Positions 38,428-47,613 of a stretch of DNA of 64,000 bases are shown here, piece after piece. Within the stretch, counting starts at the first letter, position 1. Each line of letters begins with the position of its first letter. The translations under genes were made by a program, and so were the position numbers. The stretch is from contig NZ_CP034035.1 of NCBI RefSeq assembly GCF_005484945.1, positions 3,038,001-3,102,000 on the forward strand, given 5' to 3'. Below the pieces are notes generated by a model. It searched no databases. It had not been told where the DNA came from and was given only the letters and a program-made list of their open reading frames with translations. The DNA is from Brenneria rubrifaciens (GTDB taxonomy: Bacteria > Pseudomonadota > Gammaproteobacteria > Enterobacterales > Enterobacteriaceae).

Positions 38428-38447
38428 CACTGAATAGATATACAGCA
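38428..38447. promoter_or_regulatory. LexA (SOS) box between uvrA and ssb
   Basis: CACTG-N10-CAGCA with CTG and CAG at the right spacing; the interior AATAGATATA is close to the consensus TATATATATA. The rest of the 327-base uvrA-ssb gap contains no ORF. Confidence 0.85.
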
Positions 38448-38589
38448 TTCAAGACAATTCCTTTGCAAGTGTTGCAAACGTTTCCTACATTTTTGATCGC
38501 GTTACGCAGGTATGACAGATACTTTTCCCATGTTAAGATTGTTCGTTTAGACTTAAAATAAATCTATTGATTCATCAGGAGACACGAGC

Positions 38590-39126
38590 ATGGCCAGCAG
38601 AGGCGTTAATAAAGTGATTCTTGTCGGACATCTGGGGCAGGACCCGGAAGTTCGCTATATGCCGAATGGTGGTGCAGTTGCCAACATCACACTGGCCACG
38701 TCCGAAAGCTGGCGTGACAAACAAACCGGCGAGCAGAAAGAGAAAACCGAATGGCACCGCGTCGTCCTGTTCGGCAAGCTGGCTGAAGTGGCGGGCGAAT
38801 ACCTGCGCAAAGGCTCTCAGGTGTATATTGAAGGTTCACTGCAAACCCGCAAATGGACCGATCAGGCGGGTGCGGATCGCTACACCACCGAAGTCGTGGT
38901 CAACATCGGCGGCACCATGCAAATGCTGGGCGGGCGTCAGGGCGGCGGCGGTGCGCCTGCAAGCGGCGGCCAGCAGCAAGGCGGTTGGGGACAACCTCAG
39001 CAGCCACAGGGCGGCGCCTCATTCAGCGGCGGCGCTCAGCCACAGCCGTCACGTCCTGCGCAGAATAACGCGCCGGCGCAAAGCAATGAGCCACCAATGG
39101 ACTTTGATGACGACATTCCGTTTTAG
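38590..39126 (+). CDS. ssb: single-stranded DNA-binding protein
   Basis: A 178-residue protein. The OB-fold occupies residues 1-112 ([20 protein letters not shown]), followed by a Gly/Gln/Pro-rich linker and the acidic protein-interaction tail MDFDDDIPF. It coats ssDNA in replication, recombination and repair. A GGAG ribosome site and a strong terminator frame the gene. Confidence 0.98.
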   Translation: MASRGVNKVILVGHLGQDPEVRYMPNGGAVANITLATSESWRDKQTGEQKEKTEWHRVVLFGKLAEVAGEYLRKGSQVYIEGSLQTRKWTDQAGADRYTTEVVVNIGGTMQMLGGRQGGGGAPASGGQQQGGWGQPQQPQGGASFSGGAQPQPSRPAQNNAPAQSNEPPMDFDDDIPF

Positions 39127-39163
39127 GATTTACCTAAAGCTTTTTAGTAAAAAAATATATAAG

Positions 39164-39187
39164 CCCCCGTTATTACGGGGGTTTTTT
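39164..39187 (+). terminator. Rho-independent terminator of ssb
   Basis: CCCCCGT-tatt-ACGGGGG followed by six T, 37 bases after the ssb stop. Confidence 0.9.
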
Positions 39188-39393
39188 ATTGATAAAACAA
39201 TAGATTATTAGCATACATTGTTTCAGTATCGTGTCTTTGGATAGTGAATCAGGCGTTCCAACACGGCAAGCGAATTTCCCCCCTGCAAGCGCTGCCCGCT
39301 TCCTTAACAAATATCTGTGGGTTTAGTTAACTAAAATAAGTAGACTATTTACGAAACAGGTGTGCCGTCAGGTTTTGAGCAGGAACGATAAGC

Positions 39394-40323
39394 ATGTTAA
39401 GTCTGGGTATTGATATCGGTGGGTCGAAAATAGAAGCCGTCGCGCTGAATCCCCGCGGCGAGGTCGTGTACAAACAGCGCTACCCCACGGAAAAGCAAAG
39501 CTACGCCGCGTTCTTTGACCTGCTGTGCCACGTTATCGACGAGGCTCGTCAGGCACTGCCAACGCCCTTTAGCCTGGGGATCTGCCTACCGGGAACCGTC
39601 GAGTCCGGCAACGGCGAAATCAAAAACTCCAATATTCTGGTCATCAACCAGCAGCCGCTGCCCGCCATGCTTGAAACATACTACCGGCAGCCGATCGCCA
39701 TCAGTAATGACGCGAACTGTTTCACGCTGTCGGAAGCCATAGACGGAGCGGGAAAAGGATACGATACCGTGTTTGGCGTGATCCTCGGCACTGGCTGCGG
39801 CGGCGGCATTGCCATTCATCAGCAGGTGCTCGACGGGCGCAACCGTTCGGCCGGTGAATGGGGACATAACGACCTGCCGCGCTATGCCCCGGAACGGGAC
39901 GGCCCTGCCGTTACCTGTTACTGCGGGCAAGTTAATTGTATTGAATCCTTTATTTCCGGTACGGGGTTATCACAACGCTACAACCAACGCTATAACTGTA
40001 CGCTGACAGCCAAAGCTATTCTGGACGCCGTTGACAGGGGGGATAGCGACGCCTGCACGCACTTTGCACTGTTTCAGGATCAACTGGCTCGTTCACTGGC
40101 GGGCGTAGTCAATCTGCTCGATCCCGATGTCATCGTGATTGGCGGCGGGCTGTCAAATCGTAGCCTGTTGTATCGGGGACTGGAGACGCAGGTCGCCCGC
40201 TATGTTTTCAGCAATACCTTTACCACCCCTATTCTTCAGGCGGAGCATGGAGACAGCAGCGGCGTTCGCGGCGCAGCCTGGCTTGGACAGAACAAGAAGA
40301 GGGCATCGGCCGTCGCCGATTAA
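39394..40323 (+). CDS. ROK family sugar kinase, probably fructokinase-like
   Basis: The 309-residue protein has the ATP-phosphate loop GIDIGGSK, the sugar-binding NDANCFTLSEA, the second glycine loop LGTGCGGG and the zinc site HNDLP...CYCGQVNCIE. The pattern AGEWGHN plus ESFISGTG is closest to E. coli Mak (manno(fructo)kinase) and then NagK. The substrate cannot be fixed from sequence. It stands alone, with AT-rich promoter sequence upstream and no transporter beside it. Confidence 0.82.
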   Translation: MLSLGIDIGGSKIEAVALNPRGEVVYKQRYPTEKQSYAAFFDLLCHVIDEARQALPTPFSLGICLPGTVESGNGEIKNSNILVINQQPLPAMLETYYRQPIAISNDANCFTLSEAIDGAGKGYDTVFGVILGTGCGGGIAIHQQVLDGRNRSAGEWGHNDLPRYAPERDGPAVTCYCGQVNCIESFISGTGLSQRYNQRYNCTLTAKAILDAVDRGDSDACTHFALFQDQLARSLAGVVNLLDPDVIVIGGGLSNRSLLYRGLETQVARYVFSNTFTTPILQAEHGDSSGVRGAAWLGQNKKRASAVAD

Positions 40324-40476
40324 CAAAAGATCGTCTCTGACCGGGACGGCGGCATTGGATTTTACCGAGGATAATTAATTTATCATTCCTGATGGGTACA
40401 GCAGAACGCCCCTCATCTGGGAAGGAGAGGAATTTTCGAGCCTGTCCACGTTGCTAAGTCATCGCCAAACTCGATA

Positions 40477-40839
40477 TTAGTACTGCTGCACAAACTCGCG
40501 GTATTTCGCCACTAGCCTGAGAAAGTCCTCCAACCCACAAAGAGACAGGCTTTCTTCATCATAGTAGCTCATGCCTTCCTCCATTTCATCTACCGTGAAT
40601 TCAAGCTGATTCGCCTGAATCATCACCTCCTCTTCGTCCAGCAGCAGCGTGTATTCGTGCCCGACTTTACGCCACTGGCGCTCACTCCCCGTGACTAAAC
40701 GGGCCGCGTCTTCCACCTCATCGAGCAGCGCCAACTGGCCTTTTACTTCTTCATTTAACCAATGACCAATCGCTTCATGTCCCATCGACACACGTACAAT
40801 CACCTGGCCGGTAACGTCCCGCAAGAATTCATAGTCCAT
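40477..40839 (-). CDS. yacL: YacL family protein (UPF0231)
   Basis: A 120-residue acidic protein of unknown function that begins DYEFLRD and contains [12 protein letters not shown] and [16 protein letters not shown]; it has the same length as E. coli YacL. I chose the ATG at 40839, preceded by TGAGGATG, rather than the longer open frame to 40947. It lies downstream of acnB as in E. coli. Confidence 0.92.
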   Translation of the reverse strand: MDYEFLRDVTGQVIVRVSMGHEAIGHWLNEEVKGQLALLDEVEDAARLVTGSERQWRKVGHEYTLLLDEEEVMIQANQLEFTVDEMEEGMSYYDEESLSLCGLEDFLRLVAKYREFVQQY

Positions 40840-40984
40840 GATGTCATCCTCAGTAATATGAATGTAATGAGTGTAACGGCCATCCCGCCTCACCGCAGTG
40901 ACAACCCGCAAAGTTGACGGTGAAAAATCGCCGGGCGCGATTTTCAATGTCGCCCGCGGCGTTCCGAAGGGTGGCGCCCGTCAT

Positions 40985-41010
40985 AAAAAAGGGAGGCACA
41001 GTGGCCTCCC
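40985..41010 (-). terminator. Rho-independent terminator of acnB
   Basis: On the minus strand GGGAGGC-6 bases-GCCTCCC is followed by six T, 22 bases after the acnB stop. Confidence 0.88.
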
Positions 41011-41032
41011 CGAAGAGATGGACTATAGCGAT

Positions 41033-43630
41033 TTATACGGTGGTCTGGAAGATCACCCCATCCGCTTTTTCCGTATATTGACCCAGACGATCAAAATTCA
41101 GGTAGCGGTAGGTGTCCTGCGCCGTTTCATCGACCTGATCCATATAGATCCGGTACTCTTCCGGCGTCGGCAGACGGCCCAGCAGCGACGCGACGGCCGC
41201 CAATTCCGCGGAAGCCAGATAAACATTGGCGCCGGTTCCTAAACGGTTCGGGAAATTACGCGTGGAGGTGGAAACCACCGTCGCACCGTCGGCCACTCGC
41301 GCCTGATTTCCCATACAGAGCGAACAGCCAGGGATTTCTATCCGCGCGCCGCTCTTGCCGAACACGCTATAGTAGCCTTCTTCCGTCAGTTGAGCCGCGT
41401 CCATTTTAGTCGGCGGCGCCACCCACAGACGCGTGGGCAGTTGGCCCTTGTGACTGTCCAGCAGTTTACCCGCCGCCCGGAAATGACCGATGTTGGTCAT
41501 ACAGGAACCAATAAAGACCTCATCGATCTTTGCGCCCTGCACGTCAGACAGCCAGCGCGCATCGTCCGGATCGTTTGGCGCGCACAGGATCGGCTCTTTG
41601 ATTTCTGCCAGATCGATATCAATCACCGCCGCATATTCCGCATCGGCATCCGCTTCCAGCAGTTGCGGATCGGCCAGCCATTTTTCCATGCCTTGAATAC
41701 GGCGCTCCAGCGTACGGCGATCGCCGTAGCCTTCCGAGATCATCCATTTGAGCAGAACGATGTTGGAATTCAGGTACTCAACGATCGGCGCTTTATCCAG
41801 CTTGATGGTGCAGCCCGCGGCGGAACGTTCCGCCGAGGCGTCCGTCAATTCAAACGCCTGCTCCACTTTCAGATCCGGCAAGCCTTCGATTTCCAGAATA
41901 CGACCGGAGAAAATGTTTTTCTTCCCTTTTTTCTCTACGGTCAGCAGACCTTGCCTGATGGCGTACAGCGGAATGGCATGCACCAGATCGCGCAGCGTAA
42001 TGCCCGGCTGCATTTTGCCCTTGAAACGAACCAGCACGGACTCCGGCATATCCAGCGGCATCACCCCCGTTGCGGCGGCGAAAGCCACCAGCCCCGATCC
42101 CGCCGGGAAAGAAATACCAATGGGGAAACGGGTATGGGAATCACCGCCGGTTCCCACGGTATCCGGCAGCAGCATACGATTCAGCCAGGAATGGATAACG
42201 CCATCGCCCGGACGCAGGGAAACCCCGCCGCGGTTCATAATGAAATCAGGCAGGGTGTGGTGCGTGGTCACATCAACCGGCTTCGGATACGCTGCCGTAT
42301 GGCAGAAAGACTGCATCACCAGATCGGCGGAGAAGCCCAGACAAGCGAGATCTTTCAGCTCATCGCGAGTCATCGGCCCGGTGGTGTCCTGCGACCCGAC
42401 TGAGGTCATTTTCGGCTCGCAGTATTCGTTGGGACGAATACCGGCAACACCGCAGGCGCGACCAACCATTTTCTGAGCCAGCGAGAAGCCTTTGGCGCTG
42501 GCCGCCACCGCTTTAGAAATACGGAAGACGTCGCTGTGCGGCCGTCCCAGAGATTCACGGGCTTTGGCGGTCAGTCCACGGCCAATGATCAGCGGGATAC
42601 GTCCGCCCGCGCGCACTTCATCCAGCAGTACGTCGGTTTTCAGTTCAAACCTGGCCAGCACGTCATGGGTGTCATGGCGACAAACTTCCCCTTTGTATGG
42701 GTAGATATCAATCACATCCCCCATATTCAGGTCGCTGACGTCCACCTCGATCGGTAGCGCGCCGGCATCCTCCATGGTGTTGAAGAAAATGGGCGCAATT
42801 TTACCGCCCAGCACTACGCCGCCGCCGCGTTTGTTAGGCACAAAGGGAATGTCGTCCCCCATGAACCACAGCACGGAGTTGGTGGCGGACTTACGTGAAG
42901 ATCCGGTGCCGACCACATCCCCTACGTAAGCCAGCGGAAAGCCTTTTTTATTCAGTTCTTCTATTTGTTTGATTGGACCAACCACGCCCGGCTGATCGGG
43001 CTCAATGCCTTCGCGGGCGTTTTTTAGCATCGCCAGCGCATGCAGAGGAATGTCCGGGCGCGACCAGGCGTCTGGCGCAGGCGACAAGTCATCGGTATTG
43101 GTTTCGCCGGTCACTTTAAATACGGTTACGGTAATCTTTTCCGCCAGCTCAGGGCGGGACAGGAACCACTCGGCATCCGCCCAGGATTGGATAACCTGTT
43201 TGGCATAATCGTTGCCGGCTTTTGCCTTCTCTTCCACATCATAAAAGTTGTCGAACATCAGTAAGGTGTGAGACAACGCTTTGGCGGCAATCGGCGCCAG
43301 CGCGCCACTATCCAGCGCGTCAATCAACGGGTGGATGTTGTAACCCCCCTGCATGGTGCCCAGCAGTTCAACGGCTTTCTCCTGTGTTACCAGGGGAGAA
43401 GCGGTTTCACCTTTTGCAACGGCAGCCAAAAAACCCGCCTTTACGTACGCGGCTTCATCAACGCCAGGGGGAACGCGGTTGGCTAACAGATCCAGTAAAA
43501 CATCTTTTTCGCCTGCGGGTGGGTTCTTTAGTGACTCAACCAGCGCTGCCATTTGCGTCGCATCTAACGGCTTGGGAACAATTCCCAGTGCAGCCCGGTC
43601 GGCTACGTGCTTACGATATTCTTCTAGCAC
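41033..43630 (-). CDS. acnB: aconitate hydratase B
   Basis: This 865-residue TCA-cycle enzyme interconverts citrate and isocitrate. The iron-sulfur ligands are in GSCMTNIGH and [10 protein letters not shown]. The HEAT-like N-terminal domain typical of AcnB is present. I chose the GTG at 43630: it follows an AGGATAAAG ribosome site and gives exactly 865 residues starting [13 protein letters not shown], as in E. coli. The longer frame to 43789 would add an unsupported 53 residues. In E. coli lpd lies upstream; here the two are about 11 kb apart. Confidence 0.97.
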   Translation of the reverse strand: MLEEYRKHVADRAALGIVPKPLDATQMAALVESLKNPPAGEKDVLLDLLANRVPPGVDEAAYVKAGFLAAVAKGETASPLVTQEKAVELLGTMQGGYNIHPLIDALDSGALAPIAAKALSHTLLMFDNFYDVEEKAKAGNDYAKQVIQSWADAEWFLSRPELAEKITVTVFKVTGETNTDDLSPAPDAWSRPDIPLHALAMLKNAREGIEPDQPGVVGPIKQIEELNKKGFPLAYVGDVVGTGSSRKSATNSVLWFMGDDIPFVPNKRGGGVVLGGKIAPIFFNTMEDAGALPIEVDVSDLNMGDVIDIYPYKGEVCRHDTHDVLARFELKTDVLLDEVRAGGRIPLIIGRGLTAKARESLGRPHSDVFRISKAVAASAKGFSLAQKMVGRACGVAGIRPNEYCEPKMTSVGSQDTTGPMTRDELKDLACLGFSADLVMQSFCHTAAYPKPVDVTTHHTLPDFIMNRGGVSLRPGDGVIHSWLNRMLLPDTVGTGGDSHTRFPIGISFPAGSGLVAFAAATGVMPLDMPESVLVRFKGKMQPGITLRDLVHAIPLYAIRQGLLTVEKKGKKNIFSGRILEIEGLPDLKVEQAFELTDASAERSAAGCTIKLDKAPIVEYLNSNIVLLKWMISEGYGDRRTLERRIQGMEKWLADPQLLEADADAEYAAVIDIDLAEIKEPILCAPNDPDDARWLSDVQGAKIDEVFIGSCMTNIGHFRAAGKLLDSHKGQLPTRLWVAPPTKMDAAQLTEEGYYSVFGKSGARIEIPGCSLCMGNQARVADGATVVSTSTRNFPNRLGTGANVYLASAELAAVASLLGRLPTPEEYRIYMDQVDETAQDTYRYLNFDRLGQYTEKADGVIFQTTV

Positions 43631-44027
43631 GACTTTATCCTCGCTCTCATTGTCTTCGTTATGCCCGGCGCTCTTGTTTCCGCTCTTGATGTCCATGCCT
43701 GGATGTAAGCGTGTGGAGGTAAGGTAGTAGAGTGTCCGGCCCAGCCTCGTCAGCATATCAGGATTTGAATCGATTGTTAATTTGTTCACATAATAGCAAC
43801 ATTAATGTTTTTTTAACCGGTTCAAAAACACGGCACGATCATTGCCGACGATGAGCAGAATAACATTGTTAGGCACAGATCCTCCCACAACTTTCTGGCT
43901 TTGGTGAATCAAGGATCGCACGGCATACATTAGCGCCATGCTCATAATAAATCAGTATGCAAATAATTTCTCTGGTTGCCGATAGGCTATTAATAGTTAG
44001 GACAATATTGACACATCGGGAGTCGTT
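43631..44027. other. acnB upstream / chemoreceptor upstream region
   Basis: A region between divergent genes. It must contain promoters for both. The open frame upstream of acnB is read as leader sequence. No other feature could be assigned. Confidence 0.5.
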
Positions 44028-45653
44028 ATGTCTTTTTTGCGGAATATCACCATCAGAAAAGTGTTATTGATTATTCTCAGCCTTTTTCTGCTGTTATGGG
44101 GTGGCGTCTCATGGTTCACACTGTCATCACTTAATCAGGCGACGCATTTCCTGACTATCGGCAATACGCAGATCGACGGGTTGAATACGTTGACCGACGG
44201 CAATAATCAGGCGTTACGCGCGGCAATCCGTCTCAATCAGGCCATGACGCTGATGCAGAGCGGAAAACTGGATGACATTGACGTCACGGTGTCATCCGCC
44301 GTCAATGCCTTGAAGACCAGCCAGGACAACTATGAGAAATTCAAGCAACAGCCCCATCCGCAGATCGATCGGCAGGTCGTGGATAACGTGACAACGACCT
44401 GGGGCAAACTGCTCGAACAGGGATTACAGCCCATGCTGGCGACGCTGCAAGAAAAACGCTTTGCCGAGTACCGCCGTTTATTCCGTGATGATTTTCAGTC
44501 TTTGAACGAAGCCTTTATTGCCGAGCTTAACCGTTATCAGGCGTTGTCAGCAGATAATCATACGCTTCAGCAAATCTATAAACTGGTCGACTGGTGTAAA
44601 AAGATCCTGATTGCCGCCATGACCGCGGGCGCGATTATCCTGCTGCTGACCGATCGTTATCTGGCGAGCTACGTGGTCAAACCCCTGGCGTTGATTAAGT
44701 CACATTTCCGCACGCTGGCCGATGGACGGCTCGATCGCTCCCTGGAAGAGTTTGGCCGCAACGACGCGGGTCAGTTGATCCCTTATCTAAAAGAAATGCA
44801 GGAAAGCCTGAAATCAACAGTCTCCACCATCCGTGACAGCGCCCATTCCATTTATCAGGGAACCGCGGAGATCAGCGCCGGTAATAACGATCTCTCCTCC
44901 CGCACGGAACAGCAGGCCTCGGCGTTGCAACAAACGGCCGCCAGCATGGAAGAGTTGGGTATCACGGTAAAACATAACGCCGATAATGTGCATCAGGCCA
45001 CGAGACTGGCGGAGAATGCCGCCACAGTCGCCAAACAAGGCTGGGAAATGGAGCGCGAACTGGGTGTCATGATGCAGAGTATCGCCACCAGCTCGCACAA
45101 AATCACCGAAATCACGAGCATGATCAATAGCATTGCCTTCCAGACCAATATTCTGGCGCTAAACGCCGCCGTGGAAGCGGCGCGTGCCGGAGAACAAGGA
45201 CGGGGTTTCGCCGTTGTCGCGGGTGAAGTGCGTAACCTGGCGCAAAAAAGCGCTCAGGCCGCGAAAGAAATCGAGGGTCTGATTGCCGAATCCGTTGACC
45301 GTGTCGACGCCGGCTCTAAACAAGTGGTGCGAACCGGCGAGGTGATGGACAGCGTGATTACCTCTATTCAGCAGGTGAACGACCTGATGGCGGAGATTGC
45401 ATCAGCTTCCGACGAACAGGCACAGGGAATCAATCAGGTCAGCCAGGCGGTTACGGAGATGGACAGCGTCACACAGCAGAATGCCGCACTGGTGGAACAA
45501 TCCGCCGCCGCCGCCGCATCGCTCGAAGAGCAGGCTCATCAACTCACCCAGGCGGCGGCAATATTCCACCTGGATCAGGACGAGCGTCAGGAAGAGAGCA
45601 ATACGCCCACGCAGCCTATTCCGCGATTATCGATGCTCGGAACGACATCCTGA
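44028..45653 (+). CDS. methyl-accepting chemotaxis protein
   Basis: A 541-residue Tar/Tsr-type receptor. The first transmembrane helix lies at about residues 11-32, followed by a periplasmic four-helix bundle (about 33-190), a second helix (about 190-210) with a HAMP domain after it, and a signalling hairpin with the conserved tip [20 protein letters not shown] and [13 protein letters not shown]. The protein ends [10 protein letters not shown] and lacks the C-terminal NWETF-type pentapeptide that tethers CheR/CheB. The ligand is unknown. A GGGAG ribosome site supports the start. Confidence 0.93.
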   Translation: MSFLRNITIRKVLLIILSLFLLLWGGVSWFTLSSLNQATHFLTIGNTQIDGLNTLTDGNNQALRAAIRLNQAMTLMQSGKLDDIDVTVSSAVNALKTSQDNYEKFKQQPHPQIDRQVVDNVTTTWGKLLEQGLQPMLATLQEKRFAEYRRLFRDDFQSLNEAFIAELNRYQALSADNHTLQQIYKLVDWCKKILIAAMTAGAIILLLTDRYLASYVVKPLALIKSHFRTLADGRLDRSLEEFGRNDAGQLIPYLKEMQESLKSTVSTIRDSAHSIYQGTAEISAGNNDLSSRTEQQASALQQTAASMEELGITVKHNADNVHQATRLAENAATVAKQGWEMERELGVMMQSIATSSHKITEITSMINSIAFQTNILALNAAVEAARAGEQGRGFAVVAGEVRNLAQKSAQAAKEIEGLIAESVDRVDAGSKQVVRTGEVMDSVITSIQQVNDLMAEIASASDEQAQGINQVSQAVTEMDSVTQQNAALVEQSAAAAASLEEQAHQLTQAAAIFHLDQDERQEESNTPTQPIPRLSMLGTTS

Positions 45654-45718
45654 GTATTGAAAATCCTTGAGGCGGTGGTGCGCTTTTCGTCACCATCGCA
45701 TTCACCGAGCCGCGCTCA

Positions 45719-46399
45719 TTACCGTTTCCGCGCCACCAAATCAATTAAGGCCGACGGGCCGCAATGACGCTGCCCTTCATCCAGCACGGCGTCATAAGAA
45801 CGTAAATGAAGAATGTCCAACTCGCCAAACGCATTCTGTAGCAACGATTCGCTGTAAAGATGTTCAATGGCGGAAGGGCCGCCGGTCGCGTAACCCAGTT
45901 GTTCCTCCCTATAGCCATGCAATATCACTAACCCGCCTGGATTCAACGCCGCGCACATTCCAGAGAAAATTTTCCGGCGTAGCGCCGGACCAGCGAACTG
46001 GATAAAGATGCCGACAACCGCATCAAAACGGGCGTTCCGCCAATCCCATTCGCCCAGATCGGCACATACCGTGATCAGATTTACGCTGCGCGCTGCCGCC
46101 AGCGCTTTGGCCTTTTGTTGTCCTACGGGAGAAACGTCTACCGACACAACATCCAATCCTTGTTCAGCCAGCCAGACACCGTTACGTCCTTCACCATCAG
46201 CCACAGCCAATACGCGCATTCCAGGACGAAACCGATGCGCTTGTGAAACCAGAAACGCATTAGGCGCCGTGCCATAAACATAATCTCCCGTGGCATAGCG
46301 CTGGTTCCAGAAGTTATCATCCCACAAGCCGTTATCACGACCGACCGCATCACATGCCGACAATGCGTTGCCCGATAGTTTATCGTTTTCAGCCATCAA
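45719..46399 (-). CDS. class I SAM-dependent methyltransferase
   Basis: A 226-residue protein with the SAM-binding motif VLAVADGEGRNGVWLAEQGL (motif I) and SVDVSPVG (post-I), resembling TehB/UbiE-like small methyltransferases. The N-terminus has WDDNFWNQRYATGDYVYG, common in this subgroup. The substrate is unknown. The operon context is unclear; the siderophore esterase starts upstream on the same strand. Confidence 0.78.
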   Translation of the reverse strand: MMAENDKLSGNALSACDAVGRDNGLWDDNFWNQRYATGDYVYGTAPNAFLVSQAHRFRPGMRVLAVADGEGRNGVWLAEQGLDVVSVDVSPVGQQKAKALAAARSVNLITVCADLGEWDWRNARFDAVVGIFIQFAGPALRRKIFSGMCAALNPGGLVILHGYREEQLGYATGGPSAIEHLYSESLLQNAFGELDILHLRSYDAVLDEGQRHCGPSALIDLVARKR

Positions 46400-46460
46400 T
46401 ACCTCCAGACGCTCTACTCAGCGTATCGTAAACGGGATATCAAAAACTTTTTCTGAGATC

Positions 46461-47345
46461 TTATAGACCATTTCCGGCAGGCGCCTGCCGGAAATGGTCG
46501 CGCAACGCGTGTTGCAAAGCAAATAACGGAGCCGATTGATGCGACTGTTCAGGATAAATATCCAGCGTAACACATAAATTCGGCGAACCTTTCCGCAACG
46601 CCCACGCCAGTTCCCTGATCCCGTCGACCATTCGCCGTTGAAGACGATGCTGGCGCAGCGCGAGACGCTGTACGCCGGGTAAATTCAATTCCCAGGGGGC
46701 CAGAGACTGTTCATACTCTCCCACCGACAGCGCCAGATTGACTGGTGAAATCGTTTGCGGCACAGCGTTTGCCGGAAAAAATTCGGCTTGCTGAATAAGG
46801 TAGCCCCCATTCCACCAGACCGACGGGCTGGCGGCATAAAAATGCTGAAAACCGTTCGGCGAAGTCAACAGTGTATCGACAGTAAACAGACCGCCATAAG
46901 AATGACCAAATAACGCGTCACGCTGAGGGTCAACCGAATATATCCGTGCAATAAACGGCTTTAGTTCGTCCTGAATAAAACGACGAAATCCGGTCGCGTT
47001 CCCTGCCATACCGGACGGATAATACCCGCCTTGCGGGTCCGCTTCCGGCACGATGCGCTCCACGGCAGGACGGTAGTCCCGCTCACGCCGGGTCGGGCCA
47101 TCGTAATCAATCGCCACAATAATACCCTGCCCCATGCCGCAACGCGGATTCCCTAACGCCCCCAGCAATGACACCGCGACCGGGAAATAACGTTCGCCGT
47201 CTAACAGATAAATAATCGGCCACCCCTGCGGCGGCGGCGCAATATCAGGACAAAAAGACAGCAGGCGGTAGCGGCCGCAATCGGCCGAGTCAAACCACTC
47301 ATCACGCGTATTCTGTAGCGGGTACACACCTCCTCCCTTACTCAT
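46461..47345 (-). CDS. alpha/beta-hydrolase, IroE/Fes-like siderophore esterase
   Basis: A 294-residue protein of the putative-esterase family (PF00756 type) with the nucleophile elbow GHSYGG, WPIIYLLDGERYF and a late histidine in PEQSHQS. Such enzymes cut trilactone catecholate siderophores (IroE, Fes) or related esters. It lies downstream of a catecholate-type TonB receptor on the same strand, which fits intracellular or periplasmic iron release. No signal peptide is evident. I chose the ATG at 47345 over the longer frame to 47468, because the extra N-terminus is only translated hairpin sequence. Confidence 0.8.
   Translation of the reverse strand: MSKGGGVYPLQNTRDEWFDSADCGRYRLLSFCPDIAPPPQGWPIIYLLDGERYFPVAVSLLGALGNPRCGMGQGIIVAIDYDGPTRRERDYRPAVERIVPEADPQGGYYPSGMAGNATGFRRFIQDELKPFIARIYSVDPQRDALFGHSYGGLFTVDTLLTSPNGFQHFYAASPSVWWNGGYLIQQAEFFPANAVPQTISPVNLALSVGEYEQSLAPWELNLPGVQRLALRQHRLQRRMVDGIRELAWALRKGSPNLCVTLDIYPEQSHQSAPLFALQHALRDHFRQAPAGNGL
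46466..46499. repeat. 34-bp perfect palindrome at the esterase 3' end
   Basis: Two 17-base arms (GACCATTTCCGGCAGGC and its complement) meet with no spacer. They cover the last 11 sense codons of the esterase gene. Such a structure could stop or protect transcripts. Confidence 0.85.
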
Positions 47346-47363
47346 CGACGTTACCTGCCAAAC

Positions 47364-47466
47364 AAAAAAACGCCGGGCGCGTTTTCCAACGTTGCGCAGC
47401 AACGGTCCGCAGGACGAACCCCATGGAGGGGGTAAGTCAAAAAAACGCCGGGCGCGTTTTTTTGAC
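47364..47466. terminator. pair of repeated hairpins between TonB receptor and esterase
   Basis: The same core AAAACGC-cgggc-GCGTTTT occurs twice. At 47364-47385 it has a 7-bp stem. At 47436-47466 it is part of a perfect 13-bp stem flanked by A7 and T7, a good bidirectional terminator. A further CGTTGC-gca-GCAACG hairpin lies between. They would limit read-through from the receptor into the esterase. Confidence 0.7.
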
Positions 47467-47613
47467 AACGTTCAACGTTGGCCCGACAGGGATGAGCGCC
47501 CAAAAAATCCGCTGGAGTAAACGCCCCGCACCGGAAACCATAACGCGATCCCCCTGATCATGTCTCATTTCCAGCCGTCACCAACGCGCGGCGCTCCGGC
47601 TGAACATGGCCGC

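Noticed and set aside
43631..43789. 53-residue N-terminal extension of AcnB
   Set aside because: The GTG at 43630 has a good ribosome site and gives the exact AcnB length; the extension is unlike the family.
47346..47468. 41-residue extension of the esterase with two KRARRFF segments
   Set aside because: The repeated residues are translations of two terminator hairpins, so this is leader rather than protein.
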